From NCBI GenBank assembly GCA_006969745.1, contig CP030886.1, forward strand, positions 3,755,234-3,819,233: a stretch of 64,000 bases of DNA, read 5' to 3'. The first letter of the stretch is position 1; every line of letters begins with the position of its first letter. Of the stretch, positions 37,044 through 45,975 are shown one piece after another. Below the pieces are notes generated by a model. That model did not search any database. It was not told the DNA's origin and saw only the letters and a program-made list of their open reading frames with translations. The stretch comes from Cytophagaceae bacterium. GTDB lineage: Bacteria > Bacteroidota > Bacteroidia > Cytophagales > Cyclobacteriaceae. Both the position numbers and the translations under genes were made by a program.

Positions 37044-37301
37044 ATGGGAATCATTGGCATAGAAATACCCCAACTTAACGAAGAACAGGATATTGAAGTT
37101 GAAGTGCGCGTAAACGGCATTAAGAAGCAGTACCAATATCGAGTAGAAATCTTTCATTGGGATGACTGTCCGTATCCTACCGAAGACAGAGTTGAATGTA
37201 TCCGTCAATTAGTAAATGGATATGATGACAAATGGGATTTGGCTCATATTGGTCTACCTACCGATGATTACATTCCCATTACTTTCAGGAAGAAACGCTA
37301 A
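37044..37301 (+). CDS. Small conserved-looking hypothetical protein (85 aa)
   Basis: A soluble 85-residue protein with beta-rich start (QDIEVEVRVNGIKKQYQYRVEIF) and the motif HWDDCPYPTEDRVECIRQL, followed by 'WDLAHIGLPTDDYIPITFRKK'. I know no function. Coding character is good and it has its own upstream gap. Its stop overlaps the stop region of the convergent DUF3127 gene by 4 bases. Confidence 0.65.
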   Translation: MGIIGIEIPQLNEEQDIEVEVRVNGIKKQYQYRVEIFHWDDCPYPTEDRVECIRQLVNGYDDKWDLAHIGLPTDDYIPITFRKKR

Positions 37302-37660
37302 AACGGCAGGTCATCATCCTGCGAAAAATCCTCCTTTGCCCATTCTTGATTTGGTGGAGGAGGAGTATCTTGACTTGAACCGGATTTCTTGTCTATTCGC
37401 CACGCTTGAAGACTGTTAAAGTATTTAACTTCACCTTGTGGATCAGTCCATTTTCTTCCCTTCAAGTTGAAGTTGACAGTAACCTCATCTCCAATTTCCA
37501 TTGAATCAAGTTGGTCACAATTGCTTTGGATTAATTCGAACTTTACAAACTCTGGATACTGAGGATTCTCAGCATATTCCAATACAAATTCTCTCTTCTT
37601 AAAAGTGTCCTTAATGGTTTGTGTGTCGTATTTCTCTACGATCTTACCTTCTACTATCAT
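37298..37660 (-). CDS. DUF3127 OB-fold protein with SSB-like acidic C-terminus
   Basis: The first 95 residues match DUF3127, an OB-fold family: 'GKIVEKYDTQTIKDTFKKREFVLEY', 'YPEFVKFELIQSNCDQLDSMEIGDEVTVNFNLKGRKW' and 'YFNSLQAWRI'. A flexible tail with PPPP ends in QDDDLPF, resembling the DDDIPF tip of single-stranded DNA-binding protein that recruits repair proteins. This suggests a nucleic-acid role, perhaps competing for or sharing SSB partners. Single-strand binding is inference. It overlaps the convergent 85-aa gene by 4 bases. Confidence 0.84.
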   Translation of the reverse strand: MIVEGKIVEKYDTQTIKDTFKKREFVLEYAENPQYPEFVKFELIQSNCDQLDSMEIGDEVTVNFNLKGRKWTDPQGEVKYFNSLQAWRIDKKSGSSQDTPPPPNQEWAKEDFSQDDDLPF

Positions 37661-37708
37661 GTGAATTTTCTAAACTATTGTACAAATTTGATGGTTCAAT
37701 CTGCAAGT

Positions 37709-37843
37709 ATGACAAAGTCTAAGAAATATTTCTTGATTGGAGCAATCATTTTCATAATAATAATGATAATTATCGCTATTGATATAAGCAATAGAACCAT
37801 TGCGCCATGGGAAAAAACTAAAGTAGATCAAACAGATGAGTAA
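37709..37843 (+). CDS. Short single-pass membrane protein (44 aa)
   Basis: ATG at 37709 gives MTKSKKYFLIGAIIFIIIMI followed by a short polar tail ending TKVDQTDE: basic start, one membrane helix, acidic end. An ATG at 37691 would add six residues; the longer frame back to 37619 is unlikely. The stop overlaps the start of the next gene by 8 bases, which supports real, coupled translation. Function unknown. Confidence 0.55.
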   Translation: MTKSKKYFLIGAIIFIIIMIIIAIDISNRTIAPWEKTKVDQTDE

Positions 37844-38309
37844 AAACAAGGTAGACATATCGCTCATAGACCTGGAAAAGGAAAAAGAAAAAATTACGGA
37901 CTTACCCGGACTCATTGAATATGCGCATCATGCAGGCAGCGCGATAATTAAACCAGAAGACAAGGGGAGGATTAAGGGAAATGCTGTTGCTGCAATGCAC
38001 GATCAGACGGATCGGCAATTCAGACAGCTTTATGAACAAATGCAAACCTTAATTGAGCAGGCTAAATATTTAAAAAGTAGGGTGGAGGTCTCAGAACGGA
38101 TCTATCAAGCCACTGTACCATTTCAGCCGGTGATTGGTAAGATCTATTACCTATATAAGAAAAATGACGCAACAGATTTGCTCTCAATGGTAAGTCCTGA
38201 TGAATGGGGCAAGAGCTTTCCTTACGAATCATTTGAAGCAGAAGTACGATTATTGTCTGACCACACCTGGGAGATTGTAAAGACCAATACACAGGAGTAT
38301 AAGTACTGA
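37836..38309 (+). CDS. DUF2452 family protein
   Basis: A 157-residue cytosolic protein. 'LPGLIEYAHHAGSAIIKPEDKGRIKGNAVAAMHDQTDRQ' (in part), 'LYEQMQTLIEQAKYLKSRVEVSERIYQA' and 'FQPVIGKIYYLY' match the DUF2452 family, which reaches from Bacteroidota to eukaryotes. Function unknown; the end 'LLSDHTWEIVKTN' is a conserved beta hairpin. It overlaps the small membrane protein by 8 bases and is probably translated together with it. Confidence 0.72.
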   Translation: MSKNKVDISLIDLEKEKEKITDLPGLIEYAHHAGSAIIKPEDKGRIKGNAVAAMHDQTDRQFRQLYEQMQTLIEQAKYLKSRVEVSERIYQATVPFQPVIGKIYYLYKKNDATDLLSMVSPDEWGKSFPYESFEAEVRLLSDHTWEIVKTNTQEYKY

Positions 38310-38457
38310 GTGACCTTATGTACTACGAATGTCTACCATCTGTCTATTGGTAATTAGCATATCTAATTCGCACATTTTACAAGTTTGCTACATCTATAAC
38401 CATAAAATCTTACGTTAGTTATATTGTTATTAACAAAACAAGAGATTGAATAGCTAG

Positions 38458-39243
38458 ATGAAGAGAGGTTCAGCACTTATGATAATTGTTTGTTTTTCAA
38501 CATTGGTTGGTTGCAATGATGGATCAGAAAATCCAGGGATTGATTGTTCCGGTTCTGATTTGTCTTTGGAAATAACTGATTTTGTAAAATCTGATTGCGA
38601 TGAACCAGGTTCCGTCTCACTTTCGGCATCAGGAGGTGAGGGCAATTATACCTATTCTGTTGATGATGGTGTATTTCAGGATTCACCTGTTTTTGATGGT
38701 TTGTTCGCAAGCAATTTTGTCTTTTCTGTAATGGACGAAAAAGGATGCGTTGTGACTAAGTCTTTCAGGTTAGAGTCAGAGCCAACCGGCATCACTTTAA
38801 ACTTACAAGGCAATCCATCTAACTGCACAAGTAATACAGGCTCCATTATAGCACAAGCTTCCGGAGGTGTCGGAAATCTACAGTTTTCATTAAATGGAAG
38901 TGGGTTTGCAGACTCAAATGAATTCGCAAATATTGGTGCAGGTGATTATTCTGTGACTGTTAGAGATGAAGAAGGGTGTCGAGTAAACAAGTCAATAAAA
39001 ATTCTTACAAACACAAGTTTAGCTGGTGACATTATGCCAATCATAAATAAGGATTGTGCCATAAGTGGATGCCACAATGGGAGCCAGTCGCCTCGATTAA
39101 TAACCGAATCAGAGGTTATAGCGAATGCTGCCAGAATTAGATCTGAGACGCAAGCCGGCAGTATGCCAAGAGATGGTACATTAACTCAAACAGAAATAGA
39201 CCTCATTGCCTGCTGGGTGGATGATGGTTCAAAGGATAACTAG
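38458..39243 (+). CDS. Lipoprotein: two SprB-like repeats and a CX4CH cytochrome c-like tail, copy 1
   Basis: Lipobox CFSTLVGC lies near residue 19. Two SprB-type repeats follow (about 40-105 and 110-185), each with 'SASGGEGNYTYSVDDGVF'-like and 'VTVRDEEGCRV'-like ends. The C-terminal 75 residues read DIMPIINKDCAISGCHNG, then 'SMPRDGTLTQTEIDLIACWVDDG'. CxxxxCH plus a later Met-Pro and the W-D-G end are the pattern of small c-type cytochrome domains with a four-residue spacer. Heme binding is inferred. A paralogue follows 82 bases on; YceI and DUF5777 genes come next. Confidence 0.78.
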   Translation: MKRGSALMIIVCFSTLVGCNDGSENPGIDCSGSDLSLEITDFVKSDCDEPGSVSLSASGGEGNYTYSVDDGVFQDSPVFDGLFASNFVFSVMDEKGCVVTKSFRLESEPTGITLNLQGNPSNCTSNTGSIIAQASGGVGNLQFSLNGSGFADSNEFANIGAGDYSVTVRDEEGCRVNKSIKILTNTSLAGDIMPIINKDCAISGCHNGSQSPRLITESEVIANAARIRSETQAGSMPRDGTLTQTEIDLIACWVDDGSKDN

Positions 39244-39325
39244 ATGATGGAATTAAATATAGGTAGCTACTTTAAATGTTGCTACATTTTTTGTAACTTC
39301 TTATAAGAAAAGCTTTCTAATAGAT

Positions 39326-40117
39326 ATGAAACGAATAACACTATACTCATTACTTGCATCCATTATTATATATATGGGGTGCGCTGATAACACGGAAAAT
39401 CCAGGAATTGATTGTTCACAATCTGATCTTGATGTTACCATTGCTTCTACAACGCTTCCAACTTGTGAAGAATCAGGAAGCATAGTTGTAGAAGGTTCAG
39501 GTGGTTCAGCTCCATACACCTACAGTTTGGATGGAGTGAATTTTCAATCTTCTGGCACTTTTACAAATCTGGTAGCTGGTAACTTATCAATCACTGTCAT
39601 GGATGAAGATGGTTGTACAGCGGAATTGTCTTCAGTTTTGAATTCTAATGGCGGTATTTCTATTTCAGTTTCCACCACAAATTCAGATTGTCTTAATCCA
39701 ACAGGTTCAATTGAGGTTACAGCTACTGAAGGTGATGGAAATTTTACTTATTCTCTTGATGGTGGTGTAAGTCAGTCTAGTAATACTTTCACTTCGGTTG
39801 GAGCGGGCGATCATCAGGTCACTGTTGTTGACGGTACAGGATGTACTTCTATTGCCGAGGTATATGTGAGTTCCAATGTGAGTCTGAGCGCTGATATCAT
39901 GCCACTTTTACAGGCTCAATGCACATTTTCTGGATGCCACAATGGAGACAATGGTGCAAGTAGAAATTGGACGAACAAAGAAAACGTAATAGATAAAGCT
40001 CTAGGGATAAAATCAAGAACACAGAGCAGGTCAATGCCAAGATCGCCCGGAGTATTAACTCAAGCCCAAATAGATTTAATTGCTTGCTGGGTAGATGATG
40101 GAGCTAAGGATAATTAA
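39326..40117 (+). CDS. Lipoprotein: two SprB-like repeats and a CX4CH cytochrome c-like tail, copy 2
   Basis: This is a tandem paralogue of the preceding gene with the same architecture: lipobox (IIIYMGC), ENPGIDCSQSDL start, two SprB-like repeats ('SGGSAPYTYSLDGVNF', 'ATEGDGNFTYSLDGGVS') and the tail DIMPLLQAQCTFSGCHNGDNG ... SMPRSPG ... 'LIACWVDDGAKDN'. The CxxxxCH heme-type motif and the candidate axial Met are conserved in both copies although the repeats have diverged. It sits 4 bases before the YceI gene and is probably in one operon with it. Confidence 0.78.
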   Translation: MKRITLYSLLASIIIYMGCADNTENPGIDCSQSDLDVTIASTTLPTCEESGSIVVEGSGGSAPYTYSLDGVNFQSSGTFTNLVAGNLSITVMDEDGCTAELSSVLNSNGGISISVSTTNSDCLNPTGSIEVTATEGDGNFTYSLDGGVSQSSNTFTSVGAGDHQVTVVDGTGCTSIAEVYVSSNVSLSADIMPLLQAQCTFSGCHNGDNGASRNWTNKENVIDKALGIKSRTQSRSMPRSPGVLTQAQIDLIACWVDDGAKDN

Positions 40118-40121
40118 AATT

Positions 40122-40661
40122 ATGAAAAAACTACTTTTAATCATTTTTTTGCTGAATTGCCTATTCGGTTTTTCACAAAAATTTAAGACTAATAATTCGC
40201 ACATCAGATTCTTCTCTGACGCCCCAATGGAGGATATTGAAGCTATCAATGAATCTGCTACAAGCATTGTTGATGTTACCTCAAAAGCAATTGTCATTGT
40301 TGTTCCAATAAAATCTTTTGACTTCAAGAAAGAACTGATGCAGGAGCATTTCAACGAAAACTACCTTGAGTCCGACGATTTCCCAAACGCGACATTTAAA
40401 GGGAAATTGATAGATTGGAATGGAGAGGAGGGTACAGCTCAAGTATCTGCTAAGGGAACCATGGAAATCCACGGTGTGTCGAAAGAAATGACTATAACCG
40501 GTGATTTGGATTATAGTAGCAATGTGCTAAAAGTTTCAACAGTATTTAATATCAAACTCGAAGACCATAAAATAAAAATACCTAAAGCTGTTTTTTATAA
40601 AATAGCTGAAGAAGTAGAAGTAACCGCGAATTTTGAATATGCACCCTATGAAAAGAATTAG
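40122..40661 (+). CDS. YceI-like periplasmic protein
   Basis: ATG 40122 gives a signal peptide (MKKLLLIIFLLNCLFGFSQ); the earlier in-frame ATG lies inside the previous gene. The mature part is a YceI-type lipocalin-like barrel: 'KFKTNNSHIRFFSDAPMEDIEA', 'HFNENYLESDDFPNATFKGKL', 'GTMEIHGVSKEMTITGDL'. YceI proteins bind polyisoprenoids such as quinone-like lipids. Start is 4 bases after the cytochrome-like lipoprotein and the end overlaps the DUF5777 gene start by 14 bases. Confidence 0.88.
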   Translation: MKKLLLIIFLLNCLFGFSQKFKTNNSHIRFFSDAPMEDIEAINESATSIVDVTSKAIVIVVPIKSFDFKKELMQEHFNENYLESDDFPNATFKGKLIDWNGEEGTAQVSAKGTMEIHGVSKEMTITGDLDYSSNVLKVSTVFNIKLEDHKIKIPKAVFYKIAEEVEVTANFEYAPYEKN

Positions 40662-41508
40662 TTCTATTTTATTAACAATACTTAGCCTAAGCGTTGTTGG
40701 GCAAGATCAGGAGTTGCTCGAACTTTTATCCTCCAGTGATCCCAACGACAAAGGATATGCCTCAGCAACCTTTAAGAGCACAAGAGTGATAAATGGTCAC
40801 TCGATAGAAACTCGATCTAATGGCACGTTGGAATTTATTATTGGTCACCGTTTTGGCAGAATTAATTCTGGGTATGATGAATTTTATGGCCTGGATTTTT
40901 CTACCATTAGGCTTGGACTTGAATACGGAATAACAGATAATCTAAACATTGGAATTGGTCGTGCATCTTTCGATAAAGTAGTAGATGCATTTGTGAAGTA
41001 TAGATTTTTAAGACAATCAAAAAAATCGCCTGTTACAATAACAGGTTTTACCTCAATTACGCGTAAAACTGTAGATATACCCGGACTGGATGGTATTGAC
41101 AGAAATGCCTATGCTGCTCAATTATTGATTGCCAGGAAGTTTAATTCAAGTTTTAGTTTTCAATTATCTCCAACGATTATTCAAAGAAACCTGGTTGAAA
41201 CACCGCAAGACGATAATCTTCTATTGGCACTTGGGTTGGGAGCGAGATATAAGCTTTCCAATAGGATAGCTATCGTAACTGAATACTATCCGGTTTTGTC
41301 TAATAAATCGGCGCAATTTGAGGATTCTTTTGCACTGGGAATAGATATTGAAACTGGAGGTCATGTATTCCAACTTCATTTCACAAATGCTGTTCAGATG
41401 AATGAAAGAGGCTTTATTGGAGAAACCACAGATAGTTTCTGGGACGGTGATATTCATTATGGATTTAACATCACCAGAGTATTCGATCTTCGTCCGAATA
41501 AGAGTTAA
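40648..41508 (+). CDS. DUF5777 outer-membrane beta-barrel protein
   Basis: I start it at ATG 40648 (MKRISSILLTILSLSVVGQ), inside the end of the YceI gene (14-base overlap). The body shows alternating strands and 'SATFKSTRVINGHSIETRSNGTLEFIIGHRFGRINSGYDEFYGLD', the opening of DUF5777 barrels ('hrFg.i..G..n.fGlD'). 'LGLEYGITDNLNIGIGRASF' follows. In Bacteroidota these barrels commonly accompany YceI and c-type-cytochrome-like proteins, as here. Function is unknown; an outer-membrane electron or solute role fits the context. Confidence 0.8.
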   Translation: MKRISSILLTILSLSVVGQDQELLELLSSSDPNDKGYASATFKSTRVINGHSIETRSNGTLEFIIGHRFGRINSGYDEFYGLDFSTIRLGLEYGITDNLNIGIGRASFDKVVDAFVKYRFLRQSKKSPVTITGFTSITRKTVDIPGLDGIDRNAYAAQLLIARKFNSSFSFQLSPTIIQRNLVETPQDDNLLLALGLGARYKLSNRIAIVTEYYPVLSNKSAQFEDSFALGIDIETGGHVFQLHFTNAVQMNERGFIGETTDSFWDGDIHYGFNITRVFDLRPNKS

Positions 41509-41548
41509 AGATTTGAATCTTGTTATATTCAGGCTGGAAACCTGATAT

Positions 41549-42415
41549 ATGCAACGGTATCTATATTTAATCTTCTTATTTCTAATATTCCATGGTGTGT
41601 GTGCTCAGGATTTGATTGTTACTTCCGAGGGCGATTCAATTGATTGCAAAATCACGAGAATAACAGATGAGTTTATCCATTTTTCTGTAATAGATAAAAG
41701 TGGTGTGCTTCTTATGAGATCTAGATTGCCACTGTCTAAGGTGGCCTACTATGAGCAATCTGACACTCAAAATACATCTGAACCGATGGATGTCCCCCAA
41801 AGGAAAGATGAGGAACTAGTAGCAATCGAATACTTTGATCCTGCCACGTTCAGGCTTTCTCTGACCAGCGGTTATACTTACCAATTAGGAGGCTATGAAG
41901 GCTTGCCAGGCTCATACAAAAGTCAGGTCCAGTCACTTTGGAACTTTGGTGGTGAACTAAATTATTTCATATCTGAAACTATTGGTGTAGGGGCGAAGTA
42001 TAGCCACATTAGAACAAAGGCAAATGAGGATTTTGGACCACCTTTTAGCACAGCATTTGGGTTTGTAAGTTTAAGGGATGAGAGGATTAGATTCAATTAC
42101 ATAGGTATGTCACTGATTTTTAGAAATTTCAATTCTGATGATCAAATTATCAATTATTATTTATCCGGTGGGATTATCAAGTATAGAACTGATGGTTTTG
42201 GCGATGGCGTTCCTTTTTATCAAGAGGGAGACACATTTGGCTTTATTCTAGGTGTGAGTTACGATTTTGTCCTCACTCAATCTTTTGGCCTTGGATTTGG
42301 AGCTGAATTAAATGTAGCGAGGATGTCTGAGTTTGATAACAATGGCATGGTAGTTCTCACAGACTTTAATCTTACCCGATTCGATTTCACTATCGGAATT
42401 CGTTTGTTTAAATAG
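41549..42415 (+). CDS. Outer-membrane beta-barrel-like protein of unknown function
   Basis: Signal peptide (ends GVCAQ), then a small N-terminal domain 'DLIVTSEGDSIDCKITRITDEFIHF' typical of Bacteroidota outer-membrane proteins, and about 180 residues of amphipathic strands ('FRLSLTSGYTYQLGGYEG', 'FNYIGMSLIFRNF') ending FTIGIRLFK. The strand pattern fits a small barrel. It is 40 bases after the DUF5777 gene and may share its transcript. It ends 15 bases from the TonB receptor stop. Confidence 0.7.
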   Translation: MQRYLYLIFLFLIFHGVCAQDLIVTSEGDSIDCKITRITDEFIHFSVIDKSGVLLMRSRLPLSKVAYYEQSDTQNTSEPMDVPQRKDEELVAIEYFDPATFRLSLTSGYTYQLGGYEGLPGSYKSQVQSLWNFGGELNYFISETIGVGAKYSHIRTKANEDFGPPFSTAFGFVSLRDERIRFNYIGMSLIFRNFNSDDQIINYYLSGGIIKYRTDGFGDGVPFYQEGDTFGFILGVSYDFVLTQSFGLGFGAELNVARMSEFDNNGMVVLTDFNLTRFDFTIGIRLFK

Positions 42416-42430
42416 CTATAATGGATTCAT

Positions 42431-44827
42431 TTATAAACTTGCCCGAACGGCTAAAATAAAGTTTCTTCCAGGAGCACTAATTCCTGATGAGTATGGACGA
42501 TAATGCTGATCAAGAATATTTTCTAAACCGGCATTTATGTTGAAATGCTCATTAATTTGATAGCTAGACTTTAAATTGAGTGTGTACCAGGCAGGAGAGC
42601 CTGATTCAGTGTATAAATATGGTTTCCTATCTATTTCTGCAGATGGAATCTCATCACGACCTCTAGCTCCATTGTATTCTATGTAAAACTCTGATCGGAA
42701 TTTTTTTCGCTGATGAGTAACAGAAGCTTTACCGAAAACGGGCGTTGTGTGTCGCAAAGGCTCATCATTGGTAAGATCTTTACCTCCGGTATAGCTTATC
42801 GTCTTGGAAACAGCCCAATTGTCAACAATCTCAGCAGTTATTATTAAACTACCCCCGTACAGTTCGGCATCTCCAGCATTCACCTTTGAAAATACTTCTA
42901 GCGTCTCACCATCAATTGTAGCTGTGTTGGCTCCATTTAGCGTGAATGTACCATCGACAATTGCGTCAAACAATCGACTGTGGAAGGCTACAATTTTAAA
43001 CAGTGCCCGGTCAGTTTTGCGCTGAAATGATAATTCATTGCTCAATGAATATTCAGGATTTAGGTTAGGATTGGGTACCACTATACTGTTGCCAACATCA
43101 AAAACTTTTCCTACATCGTCAATATTTGGAGCTCTGAAACCTGTAGAGATGTTATAGCTAATTTTATTGTTATCGTTCAGGTTTATGGCCAATCCAAGCG
43201 AGCCATTGAGCGCGGAGTTTTGAAGATCAAGTGACGAAACACCATTGGAAAATGCCTGAGAATTTGTGGTACTGGCTTTTAGAGATATTGTGTTGAACCT
43301 TAGTCCACTATTGAAAGTGACCTGATCAGTCAAAGCATAAACATAGCTGCCATAGAGCGCAAAAGATGTAAAATCACTCCCTCCGTCAGGATATCTGCTT
43401 TCTGTTGGTGTGACTGCATTTGTCTCAATATTTGTTCGAAAACCTTCAGACCGCACATCATTATGATAAAAATCTAATCCGTAATACAAATTTGATTTTG
43501 AGTAGTCCTTGTCGAAATCCAGGGAAATCGAGTACATATCAACAAACTCAGATCTGGTTCTTAATCTATCATCGCCAAAGTCTCTATCATTTCTACTTTC
43601 CTCAAACTTTTGGTAAGCGAGCGTGACCCTGGCCTGATCAAAAAGGGCATTACTCTCATAAAAGCTCACTTTCAAATTATGCATTTGCCATTTTTGTGGT
43701 CCATAATACCATTCTGCCGCTGCAAGCGAATCAGTGTTTGGTCCCAGCGTTTCTGTTAGATTATCATATCTGGGTATATCCGAAGTTGTGCTAAAGTAGA
43801 ATCCGTAGCTAATATCTGTTTTTGGACTTATTCGATACTTTACTTTAGAAATAGTATTAAACAGGTCATAGCCCGAAAATCTTTGCACATTCAAGTCATT
43901 GTTTTGAATGAGTTGATCTTGGCCATTGATTCTAGCCGCATAAAAGTTTCGTTCAAATTCTCCCTGATAGCCTCCCGAACGTCTGCTTCCAGCTCTCAAA
44001 TCATCAAATGAAGTAAATGATGAAGAATGGAAAAAAGTGAATTTTTTCTGAGCCACGGAAACATCAATATGCCCGGTTTGCTCATTGGCTGCAGTGCTGT
44101 ACCTGGCCAATGCATTACCCGATATGTCTATTATATCATCTGTCGACCACTTTGGATCGATTGAATGGAAATCCATTACACCACCCATTGCATCACTACC
44201 GTATATAACAGAACCAGGCCCGAAAATCACTTCGGAGCTCTCAAGTGCATTTGGATCAATATTGATAATATTTTGAAGATTTCCACTCCGGAAAATGGCA
44301 TTATTCATTCTGACACCATCAACCACCAGCAACACAGAATTAGCCGCAAAACCTCTAATCTTGGGAGAACCTCCGCCGAGTTGACTTTTCTGAACGAAAA
44401 CCTGACCTGAACCAGCCAAGAGATCTGCCGTGGTTTGAGGGTTCTGAAACTGAATAGTCTTTTTGCTTATAGTCATGATCTCTTGCGAAATGCTTTCCTC
44501 TTCTTGTTCCCATTTGTTCGCTGAGATTATCACTTCATTAAATGACATTATTTTTTCTCTCATGATAACGTCAATATCACTACCAAGAAAAGCGATGGAT
44601 TGTTGATGGTAAGAGGGATGCTGAAAGAATATTAATCCCTTTGGAAAAGCAGAAATATCAGCTATTCCTTTCTCATCTGAATAGGCTACATCCTCCTTGT
44701 TCTCATGATAAACAAAGACATCAACTATTGACTTTCCTGAGGCTTCGTCTACAATATGTGCTTTTTGAGAGTAAGAGAAAGTAGTTGCAAGAAGAAGAAG
44801 AAGGGTAATCTTATGATTAAGTCTCAT
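42431..44827 (-). CDS. TonB-dependent outer-membrane receptor
   Basis: Signal peptide (to about residue 20), then a short carboxypeptidase-regulatory-like domain (IVDEASGKSIVDVFVYH). The plug follows (about 110-230): 'QTTADLLAGSGQVFVQKSQLGGGSPKIRGF', 'VLLVVDGVRMNNAIFRSGN' and 'IEVIFGPGSVIYGSDAMGGVMDF'-like. The 22-strand barrel ends at the C-terminus with 'NFILAVRASL'. The plug wording and the size (798 aa) resemble heme/cobalamin/siderophore-type receptors rather than SusC (about 1000 aa), and no SusD gene is nearby. The substrate is not determined. The divergent hydrolase starts 57 bases away. Confidence 0.93.
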   Translation of the reverse strand: MRLNHKITLLLLLATTFSYSQKAHIVDEASGKSIVDVFVYHENKEDVAYSDEKGIADISAFPKGLIFFQHPSYHQQSIAFLGSDIDVIMREKIMSFNEVIISANKWEQEEESISQEIMTISKKTIQFQNPQTTADLLAGSGQVFVQKSQLGGGSPKIRGFAANSVLLVVDGVRMNNAIFRSGNLQNIINIDPNALESSEVIFGPGSVIYGSDAMGGVMDFHSIDPKWSTDDIIDISGNALARYSTAANEQTGHIDVSVAQKKFTFFHSSSFTSFDDLRAGSRRSGGYQGEFERNFYAARINGQDQLIQNNDLNVQRFSGYDLFNTISKVKYRISPKTDISYGFYFSTTSDIPRYDNLTETLGPNTDSLAAAEWYYGPQKWQMHNLKVSFYESNALFDQARVTLAYQKFEESRNDRDFGDDRLRTRSEFVDMYSISLDFDKDYSKSNLYYGLDFYHNDVRSEGFRTNIETNAVTPTESRYPDGGSDFTSFALYGSYVYALTDQVTFNSGLRFNTISLKASTTNSQAFSNGVSSLDLQNSALNGSLGLAINLNDNNKISYNISTGFRAPNIDDVGKVFDVGNSIVVPNPNLNPEYSLSNELSFQRKTDRALFKIVAFHSRLFDAIVDGTFTLNGANTATIDGETLEVFSKVNAGDAELYGGSLIITAEIVDNWAVSKTISYTGGKDLTNDEPLRHTTPVFGKASVTHQRKKFRSEFYIEYNGARGRDEIPSAEIDRKPYLYTESGSPAWYTLNLKSSYQINEHFNINAGLENILDQHYRPYSSGISAPGRNFILAVRASL

Positions 44828-44884
44828 TCAGTCGTTAATTTCGAATTCGAATTTCATACATTTCGAGCAAAAATTGAGCCGTTC

Positions 44885-45868
44885 ATGCCCATTATAAATT
44901 CAAAATACCACAGAAGGCCTTGGTACTTTTTTAACGGTCACTTCGAGACAATCATCCCGTCATTATTTTACGAAGTAAACGGGACATCATATGAGCGTGA
45001 ACGTTTGGAACTAGCGGACGGAGATTTCCTTGATTTGGATTGGGTAAGAAATGAGAATAAGCGGTTGATGGTTCTTAGTCATGGATTGGAAGGCAGTGCA
45101 GACAGACATTACATCAAGCGTCCAGCACATTTTTTTTCCGAAAGAGGTTGGGATATCCTGGCATGGAACAATAGAAGTTGTAGTGGCGAAATGAATCGAC
45201 TTCCCAGGTTCTATCACCATGGAGCTACAGAAGATATCGCCGCTGTAATAGATAGAGGACTGGCAGAGGAGTATGATGAAATAGTGTTAATGGGATATTC
45301 CATGGGAGCAGGAATGCAACAGAAATATTTAGGTGAGCGTAAACCCGACAATCGAATCAAAGGGGCTATTTCATTCTCGGTACCTTGCAATGTGCAAAAC
45401 AGTGCAGAAATGCTTAAGATCGGAGCCAATCGAATTTATGAGAACCGATTTATTTCAAAACTGAAACAAAAAATAGTAGAAAAATCAAAGCAGATCAATG
45501 TTCCGGTAGACCTTGATGTGATTAAGAAGGTTAAGAATTTCAAGGAATTTGATGAAGCTTTCACATTGAAAGTGCATACGGAATATAAAGACGCAAATGA
45601 TTTTTATTCACGTATCACCAGCGATCAATTTTTGCCAAACATCAAAATTCCATTGTTAATTGTCAACGCGCTAAATGATCCAATGTTGGGTGAGCCATGT
45701 TATCCAATAGAGTTGGCAAAGCAGAGTGAAAATATCTATTTGGAAATGCCCGAAAAGGGAGGTCATGTAGGCTTCACGATCCCCGGAAATCAATGGAGTT
45801 ACATGGAGTATGCTGCTGAAGGCTTCATCAATGAAGTAATCAACAGTAAATCATTCGCAAAGAATTAA
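44885..45868 (+). CDS. YheT-like alpha/beta hydrolase, paralogue A
   Basis: ATG 44885 (MPIINSKYHRRPWYFFNGH) aligns exactly with the start of the paralogue at 52143, so I reject longer starts. The fold is the YheT/'hydrolase of the alpha/beta superfamily' group: [24 protein letters not shown] (oxyanion hole), '[17 protein letters not shown]', nucleophile elbow MGYSMGAG, Asp in NALNDPMLG and His in KGGHVGF. Relatives are carboxylesterase-like with unclear substrates. A cytosolic protein of 327 residues, divergent from the TonB receptor. Confidence 0.87.
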   Translation: MPIINSKYHRRPWYFFNGHFETIIPSLFYEVNGTSYERERLELADGDFLDLDWVRNENKRLMVLSHGLEGSADRHYIKRPAHFFSERGWDILAWNNRSCSGEMNRLPRFYHHGATEDIAAVIDRGLAEEYDEIVLMGYSMGAGMQQKYLGERKPDNRIKGAISFSVPCNVQNSAEMLKIGANRIYENRFISKLKQKIVEKSKQINVPVDLDVIKKVKNFKEFDEAFTLKVHTEYKDANDFYSRITSDQFLPNIKIPLLIVNALNDPMLGEPCYPIELAKQSENIYLEMPEKGGHVGFTIPGNQWSYMEYAAEGFINEVINSKSFAKN

Positions 45869-45975
45869 GGTCATTCACAAACAAACCGGCTCTATTCATA
45901 AACACACGCTTTATTCTTAGTCATTCATAAGATCAATTTGGAGTAATCAAATTTTTAACTCTAAAGCTGATTAAA

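Noticed and set aside
37619..37708. Longer version of the 44-aa membrane protein starting at 37619
   Set aside because: The extension overlaps the start of the minus-strand DUF3127 gene and its promoter region and has no coding character.
44756..44884. 43-residue N-terminal extension of the YheT-like hydrolase A
   Set aside because: It runs antisense through the TonB receptor signal peptide, and paralogue B starts exactly at the shorter Met.
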